64,000 nucleotides of DNA from Paragordius varius (taxonomy: Eukaryota; Nematomorpha). Below are positions 1 to 13,000 of the stretch, piece after piece (the stretch's first letter is position 1; every line of letters starts with the position of its first letter). Made by a program: the position numbers and the translations under genes. The stretch spans positions 1,116,001-1,180,000 of the forward strand of contig OZ176055.1 in the NCBI GenBank assembly GCA_964247055.1, given 5' to 3'. Under the pieces are notes generated by a model, which worked only from the letters and a program-made list of their open reading frames with translations, was not told the DNA's origin and made no database searches.

Positions 1-283
1 AAATTATTGTAATTCATTTTCTTCAATAAAAATTTATTTATCATTAATATAGTTTATATATATATTATAATAATGAATGAATTGTTCCAGGAGTTTAATT
101 ATCATAATTTTCATGATTTTTAACTTGTTTGAAGAAACATTTTTACGTCCATTGAAAAAATACTTTTATCATTTTAAATATCAATAATTATCTTGATTTT
201 TTTTATAATTATCATTGTTTTAGATATTTTAAACATACTTTATTTTTTAATTTTATGTAAAAAAAAAATATTTTTTGATATAG
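1..283 (+). other. 3' part of a PHKA intron
   Basis: AT-rich sequence upstream of the first exon seen in the window. The acceptor is tag at 281-283. I find no exon or repeat in it. Confidence 0.7.
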
Positions 284-743
284 GCAGCACTTGAAAGCCT
301 AAATGAACTGGATTTATTTGGGGCCACAGGGGGCCCACAATCCATTATCCATTGTGTGGCGGGTGAATCTCATCAATGTGAAGTAATTTATTAAAGCATA
401 AAATTGTGTATTTTTAATTTTTTTCCAGTTACATTTTTATAAATGTAAAATTATTCCATATTTTAGTATAAATTAATCAATTATTAACTTTTTTGAAACT
501 GTTTGAAAACCAAAAACCGGATCCCCAATTATATATAAAATTAATTTTTAATTAAGTGATATTTTGATATGGGCCTAAACTAAAATTGTTGCAAAAAAAA
601 TATTGAGAGCTTGTACAATTAATAAATAGTCTTTTGTATAAATTTATGAAGCTGGAAAAATTTTTGTACTAAGATTATCTCTAACCGAAACTATTTTTTT
701 AAACATATTATGGAATTTAAACGGTAAGGAAAAACTTTATGAT

Positions 744-774
<31 letters not shown>

Positions 775-3700
775 TTTAACTTTAACACTCATTAATATTT
801 GTGCGACAGATTGTTTTGGAGTCTATGCTACCCCGTGAATCTAATTCAAAGGTTATAATTTATAAATTATTGGTTATTATGCTGGTATTTTACATTTTTT
901 TGAAGATTTTATGTTAAATTTTATATATATATTAAATAATTTCCATTTCTAAAATGTAACCCCTACGGTTATTTTTTTTTAAAAAAAAGGAAAATTTAAA
1001 GTAATTTTTTCAAACACGCCATTTTCCCACCTTATTCAAACCTTACATTTGTGACATAAGTCCTTAGAAAACGCAATTTGCATAAAAACATAAATTAAAT
1101 TTTAATTATAAATTTATAATATAAATATAAAATAATAATTCTTCAACTTATTTTTTTAGGGGTGCTTTAAATGAATTTTAAGCTTTTTTATCGCTTATAA
1201 TTAATTACCATGTAACTAACAACCAATTAGATAATATACCATTTACAATTCAAATTTACCACTTGAAATATCCATATTCACTCTATTATTAATAATTAAT
1301 TATGTGCTTTCGGGATAATATATCTCATTATTAATATGAAATATTTTTATAGGGTATAGTTTAATATTTTTTAGAGTATTATGTTAATTTTATTAAACAA
1401 AATTTTTTTTATATTTTAAAAATATAACATACTATATGTAATTTTTAATATATAAAAATAAAAATTTGTAATTTGCTTTAGGGTGAATTTAAATTGTTCA
1501 AGGGTAAATTTGAGTTTTAAATGGTTTATTATACTTAGATTTTTATTTTATGTTTTTTATTTAATGTTTTGATTTTGAAGGAAATCGATTCGGCCATACT
1601 TTTTATTCTGGGTTTCCCAGCCTTTGCCATTGACAGTAAAACAGTTATAACGCACACTAAACAAATGATTATAGATAAGTTACAAGTATAATTCCATCTT
1701 TTTATTAAAAAAAAATTGTTTTATTTTTTATCTTAAAACCTCTTTTTAGGGTAAATATGGATTCAAAAGATTCTTACGTGATGGCTATAAAACGGCTTTA
1801 GAGGTACGGATATTTAAAAACTTTATGAACTTTTTAGCTAAAATTGTATATATATGAACCTTTTAGCTAAAACTATATAAAATTTAATTTTGGATTATAA
1901 AGGATGTCAGTAGATTATATTACGATCCTTTGGAGTTGAGAACGTTCGAGAACATTGAATGTGAATGGCCAATGTTTTTTGCACTCATGAAGATTGATGC
2001 CATATTCCAAGGAAACCAAGAACAGGTAAAACAATAAACTATGGCCACAAAAAATCATACATTTTATCTTTGCTATTCTTTATATTGAGCAAAATATGAA
2101 AATTTTTGCACTATATAATAAATTAAATTAGAAAATTGTTTGAAAAGAATCACTTTTATAAGAAACTACTAAATGACTATTACAAAACACATAAGGAAAG
2201 TTGTTTAAATAGAGATCGGGCATAATCTATAATATTAAACTCAAAGTTTTTATATAATTTATTAACATTACTTAACCATTGTTGTTCTGAAGCATAAAAT
2301 TTTCAATATACAATCAATTTTAATTGAATTGTTTAAACTATGGGGTAGCACACCATGAAATTCGCTCTAAAAATATATTATATTATAATATATTATTTAT
2401 AAAAAAGTTTTGGAATCTAAAATATTATAAGTAACATTTTATATTGAATTACATTTCGTATTTTACTTATTTAATATATTTTTCCATAAAATTTTACAGT
2501 ATATAATAAAAATTTTTTTTATATTTTAGTTGAAATTTTACAATGAAGCTTTGGAAAAGGTTATGATTGTAAAGGATGGATACAAATATATGCCTGAACT
2601 TTATACCGTTCCTGTAGGAAAAGTAAAAATTATTACAAACTCTTTATTAAATTAATTTTTATGATTAAAAATAGTTTTTGTTTCCACATAATTTAGTATA
2701 AAATAATTTATTTCTAGTTAACTTTATAAATATAATTAGTCTTTGTATTTGCACGCTTTTTTACATTGTTTAGAAAAAATATATTGTATTTCATATAGCG
2801 CTTTCAATATACCATTTGCACTTCAAGAGTGTCCTTGAACAGTTCAAGTTGGTCCTTTGACTTTTTTGTTTTGTTTTTAACTTTTATCAATCAAATCGTA
2901 AATAATCCATCTATTTTATTGTTTTTAACCTATTTTCTATTATTTAACATAAATTTAAAATCAATATCAACTTTTAATCTTTAAGAAACCGTATATCTTT
3001 ATTAATTTCTTAAAATAATTTTGGATATTTATAAGATAACACGAAATAAAAAAATATAAGTTTTCTAGGTTATTTATTGAAATTTTTCATTAAAAACATT
3101 TAAAAGTCAATAATTTTGTTTAATTGAAAAAAAGTTTGAAACAAAAAAGTGGTTTTTAAATAAAAATTATTATTTTAAAAGGAATAAATATATAATAAAT
3201 AAAAAAATTAGGTTAATAATTAATAAAATAAAATAAATGCAAAAATTATGGTTAAATTAAAATTTATATATTTTAAGGACCAACTTGAACTGTTCAAGGA
3301 CCAACTTGAAATGTTCAAGGACATTCTTGAAGTGCAAATGGTATGTATCATTTTGCCTTTGCGATCTTTAAATGTATACCATTTACAATTCAAATTGACC
3401 CTTGAACAATTCAAATTCACCCTAAAAATATATTATGTGTTTTCGGGTTAATTTAACTCATCATTAATATAAAATATATCCTTATGGCATAATTTATTAT
3501 TTTTTCAAAATTTATTTTGTGAAATAAAAAAAATATAATTTCGGTCTCAAAAAACCCAAAATTTATTTTAGGGTGAAATCAAATTGTTCAAGGATGAATA
3601 ATTGTTCAAGAGTGAATTCGAATTATTCAAGGATGAATTTGAAGTGTAAATGGTATATAACTTTGCACAACAATGCAATTATAATATTAATAAAAAAAAC

Positions 3701-4015
3701 TTACGGTGTCAATAATAAAATATTTATTATTTTATTCCAATAAAAACTATGTATGAATGCCAACTTTTGTAGAATTATATTAATTGGTCTAAACTTATAT
3801 ATATATATATATATATATATGTTAAAATTTAAAAAATTGACATAAAAAAAGCAAAAAAATTTATTTTTCCAAAAAATTATATATAAAAATTTTTTTAAAT
3901 TTTCCAGGTTAGATATGAATATGAAAATCCACATACCCAAGAACGTGAACCTGCAGGGAAATTTCCAACCTTGATTGGCCAATCTTTGTACTTGTTGAGT
4001 TGTTTGCTTGAAGAA
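284..4015 (+). CDS. PHKA: PHKA exons 1-7 of window: GH15-like domain
   Basis: Window residues 1-208. Translation gives [18 protein letters not shown], then [13 protein letters not shown], then [11 protein letters not shown], then [10 protein letters not shown], then [11 protein letters not shown] with the family signature [12 protein letters not shown], then [11 protein letters not shown], then [16 protein letters not shown] and [13 protein letters not shown]. These match the C-terminal half of the glucoamylase-like (GH15-related) domain of PHKA/PHKB subunits, in order and without gaps. All seven exons end in phase 0. Introns 3 and 4 are short (64 and 99 bp). The others hold A-family MITE copies and AT microsatellites. 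Every donor is GT and every acceptor AG. Confidence 0.94.
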
Positions 4016-7000
4016 GTAATCCAAAACATATTTTAATCTTAACTTTTTTATGGGGGAACCTGTTATATATATATATATATTAGCGTGAATCTCGTGCTGC
4101 TACGCAGCCCGAGGAAGTCCTTCGGACTTCTGTGGGGGGAGGGGGGAGGGCTTTTAAAAAAACAGGACAATGAAATGATCCACATATGTGGATTATTTCG
4201 AAACATTATTTAATAGATATGATTTTATAGGAATTTTAAAACGGCGCATTCATACTAATATATTGTTGACTTGGGTGAAAAATAGATTCAAAAAATTATT
4301 TTTGTGGACATTTTTTAAAAATGGCATTTTACGGGAAGAGCGGATAAAAAGAGGGATTAAATCAAAAAGGCAAGACGACTATGTTCGGCGCGATCAAAAA
4401 TAAGTAAACAAAAATCATATTTGAAATTAAATGGTCCAACACGTTCTCCAGAAAAATGTCTCAAAGACACGATCAGCATTTTCCATTTTTATATATATAT
4501 AGATATACTATTTACAATTCAAATTCATCCTTAAACGATTCAAATTCACCCTTGAACAATTCAAAATCACCCTTAAATACAGTATGCATTTTAATGTCTG
4601 TTAAGTAATTTTATTGCCTGCCAAATAACATAAATGGTTTATCAAAAGCGTAAAATACTGACCCACGAAATTATTTCGTAGTACACATATGAAAGAAGAT
4701 TGACGTGAGAATTAACATAGGCTTTAATTTGATGGATATTTTGTAATGTTAAATTTTGGGAATATTATAGCCATTTATGTTAACATTTGTAATATTGTTG
4801 TTACGTATTTAGATGCGGAATTTTGTGGGTTTTATTCTTTGATAAATTAATAAATAGTAAAATACGTATTTTAAGATATTTTATGTTAATTATTCCTAAA
4901 TTTTAATAATAAATATTTTTCAACATGCTAAATACCTGTATTAATTAATCTTGGTATCATAATATTATATAGTTGTTATTACTAATTAAAAAAACACAGG
5001 TAAATATATATTAGTGAAAATTTAAGTAGATTTTTGTCTTTTATGTTTTGCATTATTTTTATCAGGTAAAAATTGCGGTTTTTAATAAATTTCCTAAAAA
5101 TTAAGTTTTTTTTTGTTTTTTAGGTTTTGCATTGTTAGTTGTAATTAATTACTACATATTTTGGACATTATAATAAATAGAGGAAATTGCGGTTTTTAAT
5201 AAATTTACTAAAAATTTAGTTTTTTAGGTTTTGCATTGTTAATTGTAATTAACTACTACATATTTTGGACATTTTAATAATTACAGGTAAAAATTGCGGT
5301 TTTTAACAAAATCAGTAAAAATTTAGTTTTTTTTGTTTTTTTTAGGTTTTGCATTGTTAATTGTAACTAACTACTGCATATTTTGGACATTATAATAATT
5401 ACAAAATTTAGTAAAAAGTTAATTTTTTTGTTTTAGAGGATTTTCATTGTTAATCGTAATTAATTAATTTTGGACATTTCAATTAATAAAGGTAAAAAAT
5501 GAGGTTGTTTTTATATTTAATAAAATTTAATATTTTCTTGTTTTTTATTTAATATTGTTAATTGTAATTAATTACTACATATTTGGAAATTTTAATAAAT
5601 ACAGGTGAAAATGGCGGTTTTTAATAAATTTCAAATATAACATTTTTTGTATCTTGTATCATTGTTATTTAATTAATTACTAAATATGGACATTTAAAAA
5701 ACTTGTGTAAATTGCGGTTTTTATTAAATTAGTAAATTTTATTTTTTGTTCAACCTTGCTAATTTATTTATCACTATAAATTTGTGATACATTGATATAT
5801 ACAGGTAAAAATTACTATGACTTGCGGTTTTTTGAATTTTTTAAAATATTTTTTTTAACATTGATAACTTATATAATAAATATAGTTAACATATCTGAGT
5901 AGGTAAAAATGCATATTACGGTTTTATGTTTGACATTTTATTTTCCATCAACTATTTATATTTTAACAAACAACTTATGTCACCAAAGATTGAAAATAAG
6001 ATCAGGATATATAAAACATCTTTTAAAGTATCTGAATATCGCCAAATATAAATAAATTTATTTAAATTATAAATGTATAATTATACAAAATATTCATATT
6101 ATGTTTGAAATTAATATTTATTGATATTAATACAGGTAATTTGTTTATATAATTGATGTAAGATGCGGTGTGCGTTCATGATGATCATATGGATTGAAGA
6201 ATAGTATAAGATGTAGATAATCCTGAAAATTTTAATCACCATCATTTTTTAGGTAGATTCTATCATTTAAAATATAAGATAATTGATATATTAGAAAATT
6301 GATACCTGGAAATATTGGGGGAAACATTCATAGTTTGAAAGGAAACTCAAAAGGTTGACTTGGCTTTTTAACAACTAAATTTGCAAAAAAATATTTTCTT
6401 CATGATAAAAAATTCAAAAATGATACCTTATTTTACGTTTTTATTTTACCATCCTAAACTATAAATATAAAAAATTATTCTTCACCAAAGCAAAAAATGT
6501 TAGTGTTGCCTGCTTTTGGAGTGCTGTTGCATTCCAAGCTTTTGAAAAAATTATTTGTTTCTATTTTCTATTTGACGCCATTGGTATGGTGAAATCATAT
6601 AAGCCTTTTCATATTTATAGTTTAGGATGGTAGAACGAAAAAAAACATAAAGTATCATTTTTGAATATTTTATCATAAAGAAAATATTTTTTTGCAAATT
6701 TAGTTGTTAAAAAGCCAAGTCAACCTTTTGAGTTATGAATGTTTCCCCCAATATTTCCAGGTATCAATTTTCTAATATATCAATTATCTTATATTTTAGG
6801 TGATATAATCTACCTAAAAAATGATGGTTATTAAAATTTTCAGGATTATCTACATCTTATACTATTCTTCAATCCATATGATCATCATGAACGCACACCG
6901 CATCTTACATCAATTATATAAACAAATTACCTGTATTAATATCAATAAATATTAATTTCAAACATAATATGAATATTTTGTATAATTATACATTTATAAT

Positions 7001-10000
7001 TTAAATAAATTTATTTATATTTGGCGATATTCAGATACTTTAAAAGATGTTTTATATATCCTGATCTTATTTTCAATCTTTGGTGACATAAGTTGTTTGT
7101 TAAAATATAAATAGTTGATGGAAAATAAAATGTCAAACATAAAACCGTAATATGCATTTTTACCTACTCAGATATGTTAACTATATTTATTATATAAGTT
7201 ATCAATGTTAAAAAAAATATTTTAAAAAATTCAAAAAACCGCAAGTCATAGTAATTTTTACCTGTATATATCAATGTATCACAAATATATAGTGATAAAT
7301 AAATTAGCAAGGTTGAACAAAAAATAAAATTTACTAATTTAATAAAAACCGCAATTTACACAAGTTTTTTAAATGTCCATATTTAGTAATTAATTAAATA
7401 ACAATGATACAAGATACAAAAAATGTTATATTTGAAATTTATTAAAAACCGCCATTTTCACCTGTATTTATTAAAATTTCCAAATATGTAGTAATTAATT
7501 ACAATTAACAATATTAAATAAAAAACAAGAAAATATTAAATTTTATTAAATATAAAAACAACCTCATTTTTTACCTTTATTAATTGAAATGTCCAAAATT
7601 AATTAATTACAATTAACAATGAAAATCCTCTAAAACAAAAAAATTAACTTTTTACTAAATTTTGTAATTATTATAATGTCCAAAATATGCAGTAGTTAGT
7701 TACAATTAACAATGCAAAACCTAAAAAAAACAAAAAAAAACTAAATTTTTACTGATTTTGTTAAAAACCGCAATTTTTACCTGTAATTATTAAAATGTCC
7801 AAAATATGTAGTAGTTAATTACAATTAACAATGCAAAACCTAAAAAACTAAATTTTTAGTAAATTTATTAAAAACCGCAATTTCCTCTATTTATTATAAT
7901 GTCCAAAATATGTAGTAATTAATTACAACTAACAATGCAAAACCTAAAAAACAAAAAAAAACTTAATTTTTAGGAAATTTATTAAAAACCGCAATTTTTA
8001 CCTGATAAAAATAATGCAAAACATAAAAGACAAAAATCTACTTAAATTTTCACCAATATATATTTACCTGTGTTTTTTTAATTAGTAATAACAACTATAT
8101 AATATTATGATACCAAGATTAATTAATACGGGTATTTAGCATGTTGAAAAATATTTATTATTAAATTTAGGAATAATTAACATAAAATATCTTAAAATAC
8201 GTATTTTACTATTTATTAATTTATCAAAGAATAAAACCCACAAAATTCCGCATCTAAATACGTAACAACAATATTACAAATGTTAACATAAATGGCTATA
8301 ATATTCCCAAAATTTAACATTACAAAATATCCATCAAATTAAAGCCTATGTTGTCTCACGTCAATCTTCTTTCATATGTGTACTACGAAATAATTTCGTG
8401 GGTCAGTATTTTACGCTTTTGATAAACCATTTATGTTATTTGGCAGGCAATAAAATTACTTAACAGACATTAAAATGCATACTGTAAATTATGTGTTTTT
8501 TAAGATTAAAAATTACCTATATTTTAATATATTTTCAAAAAATAAAAATTTGTTTTAAATTAAAGACTGATGTGAATTTAAGTCAGTAAGATAGTAAGAC
8601 GGTAAGACAGTAAGATAGTAAGACAGTAAGCATAAGACAGTAAGATATTTGTATAAAAAACATACATTCGTGATAAGTCTGCTAATAGGAGACTTATCAA
8701 AATTTCAAAGTATTATAACTTGAAAAATATTGCATCTTTTTGAATTCTGTAAACTGGAGGATTGAAAGTCAGGTATCCTTTACAAATAATATATAGGGTT
8801 GAGTGAAAATGCGTAATTCTTTCGACACGAAACTGAGTTTACTAAACTCCTCCAAAAATTGTATAAATCTTAAAAAATATATAAAAAATCTTGGGTATTA
8901 TAGAAGAAAATGGCATCTATACCATTGTTTCTTATTTGGTAAATATTTTTTTTATATTTTTACAGTTTTAACAATTTTTTTTAAAAAAAATTGTACTTCA
9001 TGGTTCTGACAACAACAAAAATAAATATAGCTAAATATTATTATAATAAATTTGAATTTTGTATTCTAAAATCAGCTTTTAACCCGATAATAACCGTTTT
9101 CCCCTAAAATTTTACATGCAGAACGATATCAAATCCAGGGAAGTTTTGGTGGAATTACTTGAAAAGTAAAATATTAATAAATATATAGATTTCCAATATT
9201 ATATTCTAGAAAATCCAACAGTTTAGTTATGCACAAAGATCAATGGGATTTATTGTTTAGTGAATATATAACAAAAGTTAATGATGGCCAGAACTTAAAA
9301 CAGTTACAGAAGATGTTTACTAATATTAAATATACGATTAAAAAGAAGTTGCAAAAAATGAAACAAACTGGAAACAAAAAGCCACCTATTTTTCTGGAAT
9401 ATGAAAAAAATTATACTCATTACTTGAATATTCATCCAGTAGCGAAATACAAAATCATAAAAATTAAGGCTATAATTTTGATAGTTTGGTTAGTAAATAA
9501 TAAACAAATTATCATATTCTCCAACATTACTCTATCAAAAGAAGGTACATATTTAATAATTGTATGAAATACTTTCTGTAGCCTCTTGATCTTCTCCGTA
9601 CTGGAATTTATGGAAGTATTTTCATCTAGTTCCTCCTGAGCACTATTAAGATAAGAGACAGAAGGACACTCATTTATGGTCTGCTCGTTAATGCCTGAGC
9701 CTATGGAATCTACATATATATTTCAATGCAAATTACTTAATATATAAGCAGCTGAAATTCGCTCATCACAATCATTGGATTTATTTTTACTAAATTTATT
9801 TAAGGATAAAATTTTTTGGGTATCTGTATATTATTTAATAATATTAAACCAAACGTATCAAAATTATTGCCTTGATTTTTATGACCTTGTATTTCGCTAC
9901 TGGATGAATATTCAAGTAATGAGTATAATTTTTTTCATATTCCAGAAAAATAGGTGGCTTTTTGTTTCCAGTTTGTTTCATTTTTTGCAACTTCTTTTTA

Positions 10001-13000
10001 ATCGTATATTTAATATTAGTAAACATCTTCTGTAACTGTTTTAAGTTCTGGCCATCATTAACTTTTGTTATATATTCACTAAACAATAAATCCCATTGAT
10101 CTTTGTGCATAACTAAACTGTTGGATTTTCTAGAATAAAATATTGGAAATCTATATATTTATTAATATTTTACTTTTCAAGTAATTCCACCAAAACTTCC
10201 CTGGATTTGATATCGTTCTGCATGTAAAATTTTAGGGGAAAACGGTTATTATCGGGTTAAAAGCTGATTTTAGAATACAAAATTCAAATTTATTATAATA
10301 ATATTTAGCTATATTTATTTTTGTTGTTGTCAGAACCATGAAGTACAATTTTTTTTAAAAAAATTGTTAAAACTGTAAAAATATAAAAAAAATATTTACC
10401 AAATAAGAAACAATGGTATAGATGCCATTTTCTTCTATAATACCCAAGATTTTTTATATATTTTTTAAGATTTATACAATTTTTGGAGGTGTTTAGTAAA
10501 CTCAGTTTCGTGTCGAAAGAATTACGCATTTTCACTCAACCCTATATATTATTTGTAAAAGATACCTGACTTTCAATCCTCCAGTTTACAGAATTCAAAA
10601 AGATGCAATATTTTTCAAGTTATAATACTTTGAAATTTTGATAAGTCTCCTATTAGCAGACTTATCACGAATGTATGTTTTTTATACAAATATCTTACTG
10701 TCTTATGCTTACTGTCTTACTATCTTACCGTCTTACTATCTTACCGTCTTACTATCTTTCTGTCTTACCGTCTTACTATCTTACTGACTTAAATTCACAT
10801 CAGTCAAAGTAATACTCAAAAAATAATAAACTATGCCATAAAGATATATTTCATATTAATAATGAGTTATATTAGCACATAAAATTTATTTTTAGGGTGA
10901 ATTCATATTGTTCAAGGGTGAATTTGAATTGTTCGAGGGTTAATTTGAATTGTTCAAGGGTGATAAACTGTAAATGGTATATATATATATATATATCAAC
11001 CCTTAAGGGTTTTTTCTCCCAACAAGGAGGTACCCTTTGGATAAAGATACGCCATAAGCATAAGCCTGCACATCTTCAATTTTCAGATTTAGCATAACCA
11101 GATCGTTTTCATAGAAAGCCAACTTTTCAATAGACCTCCTTTACGATATTGCAGAAAAATTGACCATCAGTGCGGTATAACCAACTTTCATGGGCGTTGG
11201 ATTTCAAACTATTTATGCGCAAACAGTCGATAAGCGGAGTGAGTCATTTGTAGGACAGTATATATGGATCAAATTTATTATTGTAGTTATAGAGGTTTGG
11301 GTTTGTTGCATATAAAGGATAGTTTTTAGAATTCTCCTTTCCGATTGTTGTAAAACGTTAGTGAACTTGTTTTGGTTAAAGCCATAGCTTCGGTTGCGTA
11401 AATTAGAACGGGTCGTATGATGGTGGTGGTAGTGTACATAGTCGATTTGGATTTGAATGAGAAGTTATTTATTGTTTATAAAACTTTTAAGTTGGTGGTA
11501 TTTTGACCAGGCATTTTTTATTCGGTTATTTATGGTTGGTTCAAGGCCCCCCACCAGCGCTTATAATGTCACCCAAATATGTGATGTACTGTTTCAAAAG
11601 GTTTTTCATTACATACACTTTGTGGAGGCGATTTCAACTGAGAGCATTTATTGTGGACCCATTTTTTACATTTGAGAGACATTGGATTGCGTTGGCGTTT
11701 TGACTTCTTTGCTACATATTGAGCAGAGCCATTTAATAAGATTATATCGTTCATTAATTTTGTTTTTGATACATTAACCTTGAGTCCAAACATCTCTAGC
11801 CCTTCTTTCCATGTCGCGAGATTTGTATTTAATTTCACACTTCACTGTTTGCCATTAATACTAAGTATCATCATTGGCATAAAGGATGTTGTATGGTAAG
11901 CCTTGGTTGGTCTAAGGGTTTAGTGATTTCATCCATAATACTTATAAACAAGAACGGGCTTAAGAGCGAGCCTTGATTATTGATTTAAATGCCTTTGTTT
12001 CGTAGGGCCGCCCAGGGGATTTGAGTTTGGGGTACCGAATCGAATGCCTTTTCAAGGTCGATGAAGACATAAAATAAGGGGCTATTTTGAAGGTGTGCTT
12101 GTTGAAGTTGTCTTAGTATAAAGATGGCGTGTGTGGTTCCTTTGTTGGGTAAGGATCCACACTGCATTTCATTTATATCTATCCTCTCTTTTAGTGTTTT
12201 TAATAGAATAAGTTTAAATTGTTTCATACCATGTTCGTCGAGTAATTTTAATGGGCGATAGGAGTCAGGGTTAAATCTGTCCCCTTTGCCCTTATACAGG
12301 GGGTATTATTAAGCTATTGTTCCATTCGTTTGGAGTTATATTATCGTTAATTATACTATTAAATATATTACACAGTATCGGTGTGCTTAGTTTTGAATCC
12401 AAGGCGCTGATCATTTCTACAGTAAATTCAGAGGGACCGGAGGCTTTATTCCTTTTCATGTAACGAATTCCTTTTTCAATATCAATTTCCGTAAACTGTT
12501 CAGCACTTAATACAGGGGTAGAACATGGTATAAAAGCATTACTATCATTACTGTTGAATATTTTGTAGAAATGGTTCCTCCATGTTTGTTTTATTATGAT
12601 AGGTTCATAGCTGATTGAGTTATCGGGTAGCTTGATTGCTTGTTTTGATAGAATAGAAGATTGATGAATCTTAGATTGATTTGTAGATGGATTGTGACTT
12701 AACTTGGGTATTCATACCCTCTTCATGGCCCTTTACTTATCATTTCACTTATTGTTTTGCGACATTTTTTCTTTTTTTACAATGGAATATTCTAATTTGG
12801 ATTCGGCTGTTTTTTCGGCTTTCCATTTTCTAAAAGCTAAGTTTTTTAATCTCACCATTTAAACTTGATGTTATTTACCTTTCTACTACATCCTGCTACC
12901 TTTTCCAATGAATCAACACATAATTGTCTCTGAAGTTGGTCCTGTTATTAGAGTCTGAATTAGAGACCTTATCTGATACCAGCTTTTTATAGGCTTCCAC

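Larger units (their letters stand above)
8565..10805. mobile_element. 2.2-kb palindromic DNA transposon with a Myb/SANT-like gene in each arm
   Basis: Inverted arms of about 920-960 bp (8565-9487 and 9848-10805) around a 360-bp single-copy loop. Outer ends are GACTGATGTGAATTTAAG and its inverse. Inside each end lies an 8-bp tandem array of AGTAAGAC/T units. The flanks share AA or AAA, so a 3-bp target duplication is possible, as in PIF/Harbinger. The arms encode the same Myb/SANT-like protein in opposite directions; no transposase was found. PIF/Harbinger elements carry such an accessory DNA-binding protein, so I infer a non-autonomous Harbinger-like element. Inserted in MITE A4. Confidence 0.75.
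4504..10982. mobile_element. A-family MITE A4, split by two nested palindromic elements
   Basis: Left end TATACTATTTACAATTC at 4504, right end CTGTAAATGGTATA at about 10982. The MITE sequence is interrupted at 4578 by a foldback element, resumes at 8487-8564, is interrupted again by a second palindrome, and resumes at 10806. The three MITE pieces (about 75, 78 and 175 bp) match uninterrupted copies in order, for example 15632-15882. This gives the insertion order: MITE first, both palindromes later. Lies in PHKA intron 7. Confidence 0.85.

Noticed and set aside
4188-4403. 71-residue plus-strand open frame
   Set aside because: It lies inside the G-family repeat and is not preserved in the copies at 45-46 kb.
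4580-10805. Palindromes as assembly artefacts
   Set aside because: Possible in principle, but each palindrome sits exactly inside a MITE with continuous flanks, and the first has TA on both sides, which favours real insertions.
11457-11703. Two plus-strand open frames
   Set aside because: Antisense shadows of the minus-strand LINE.
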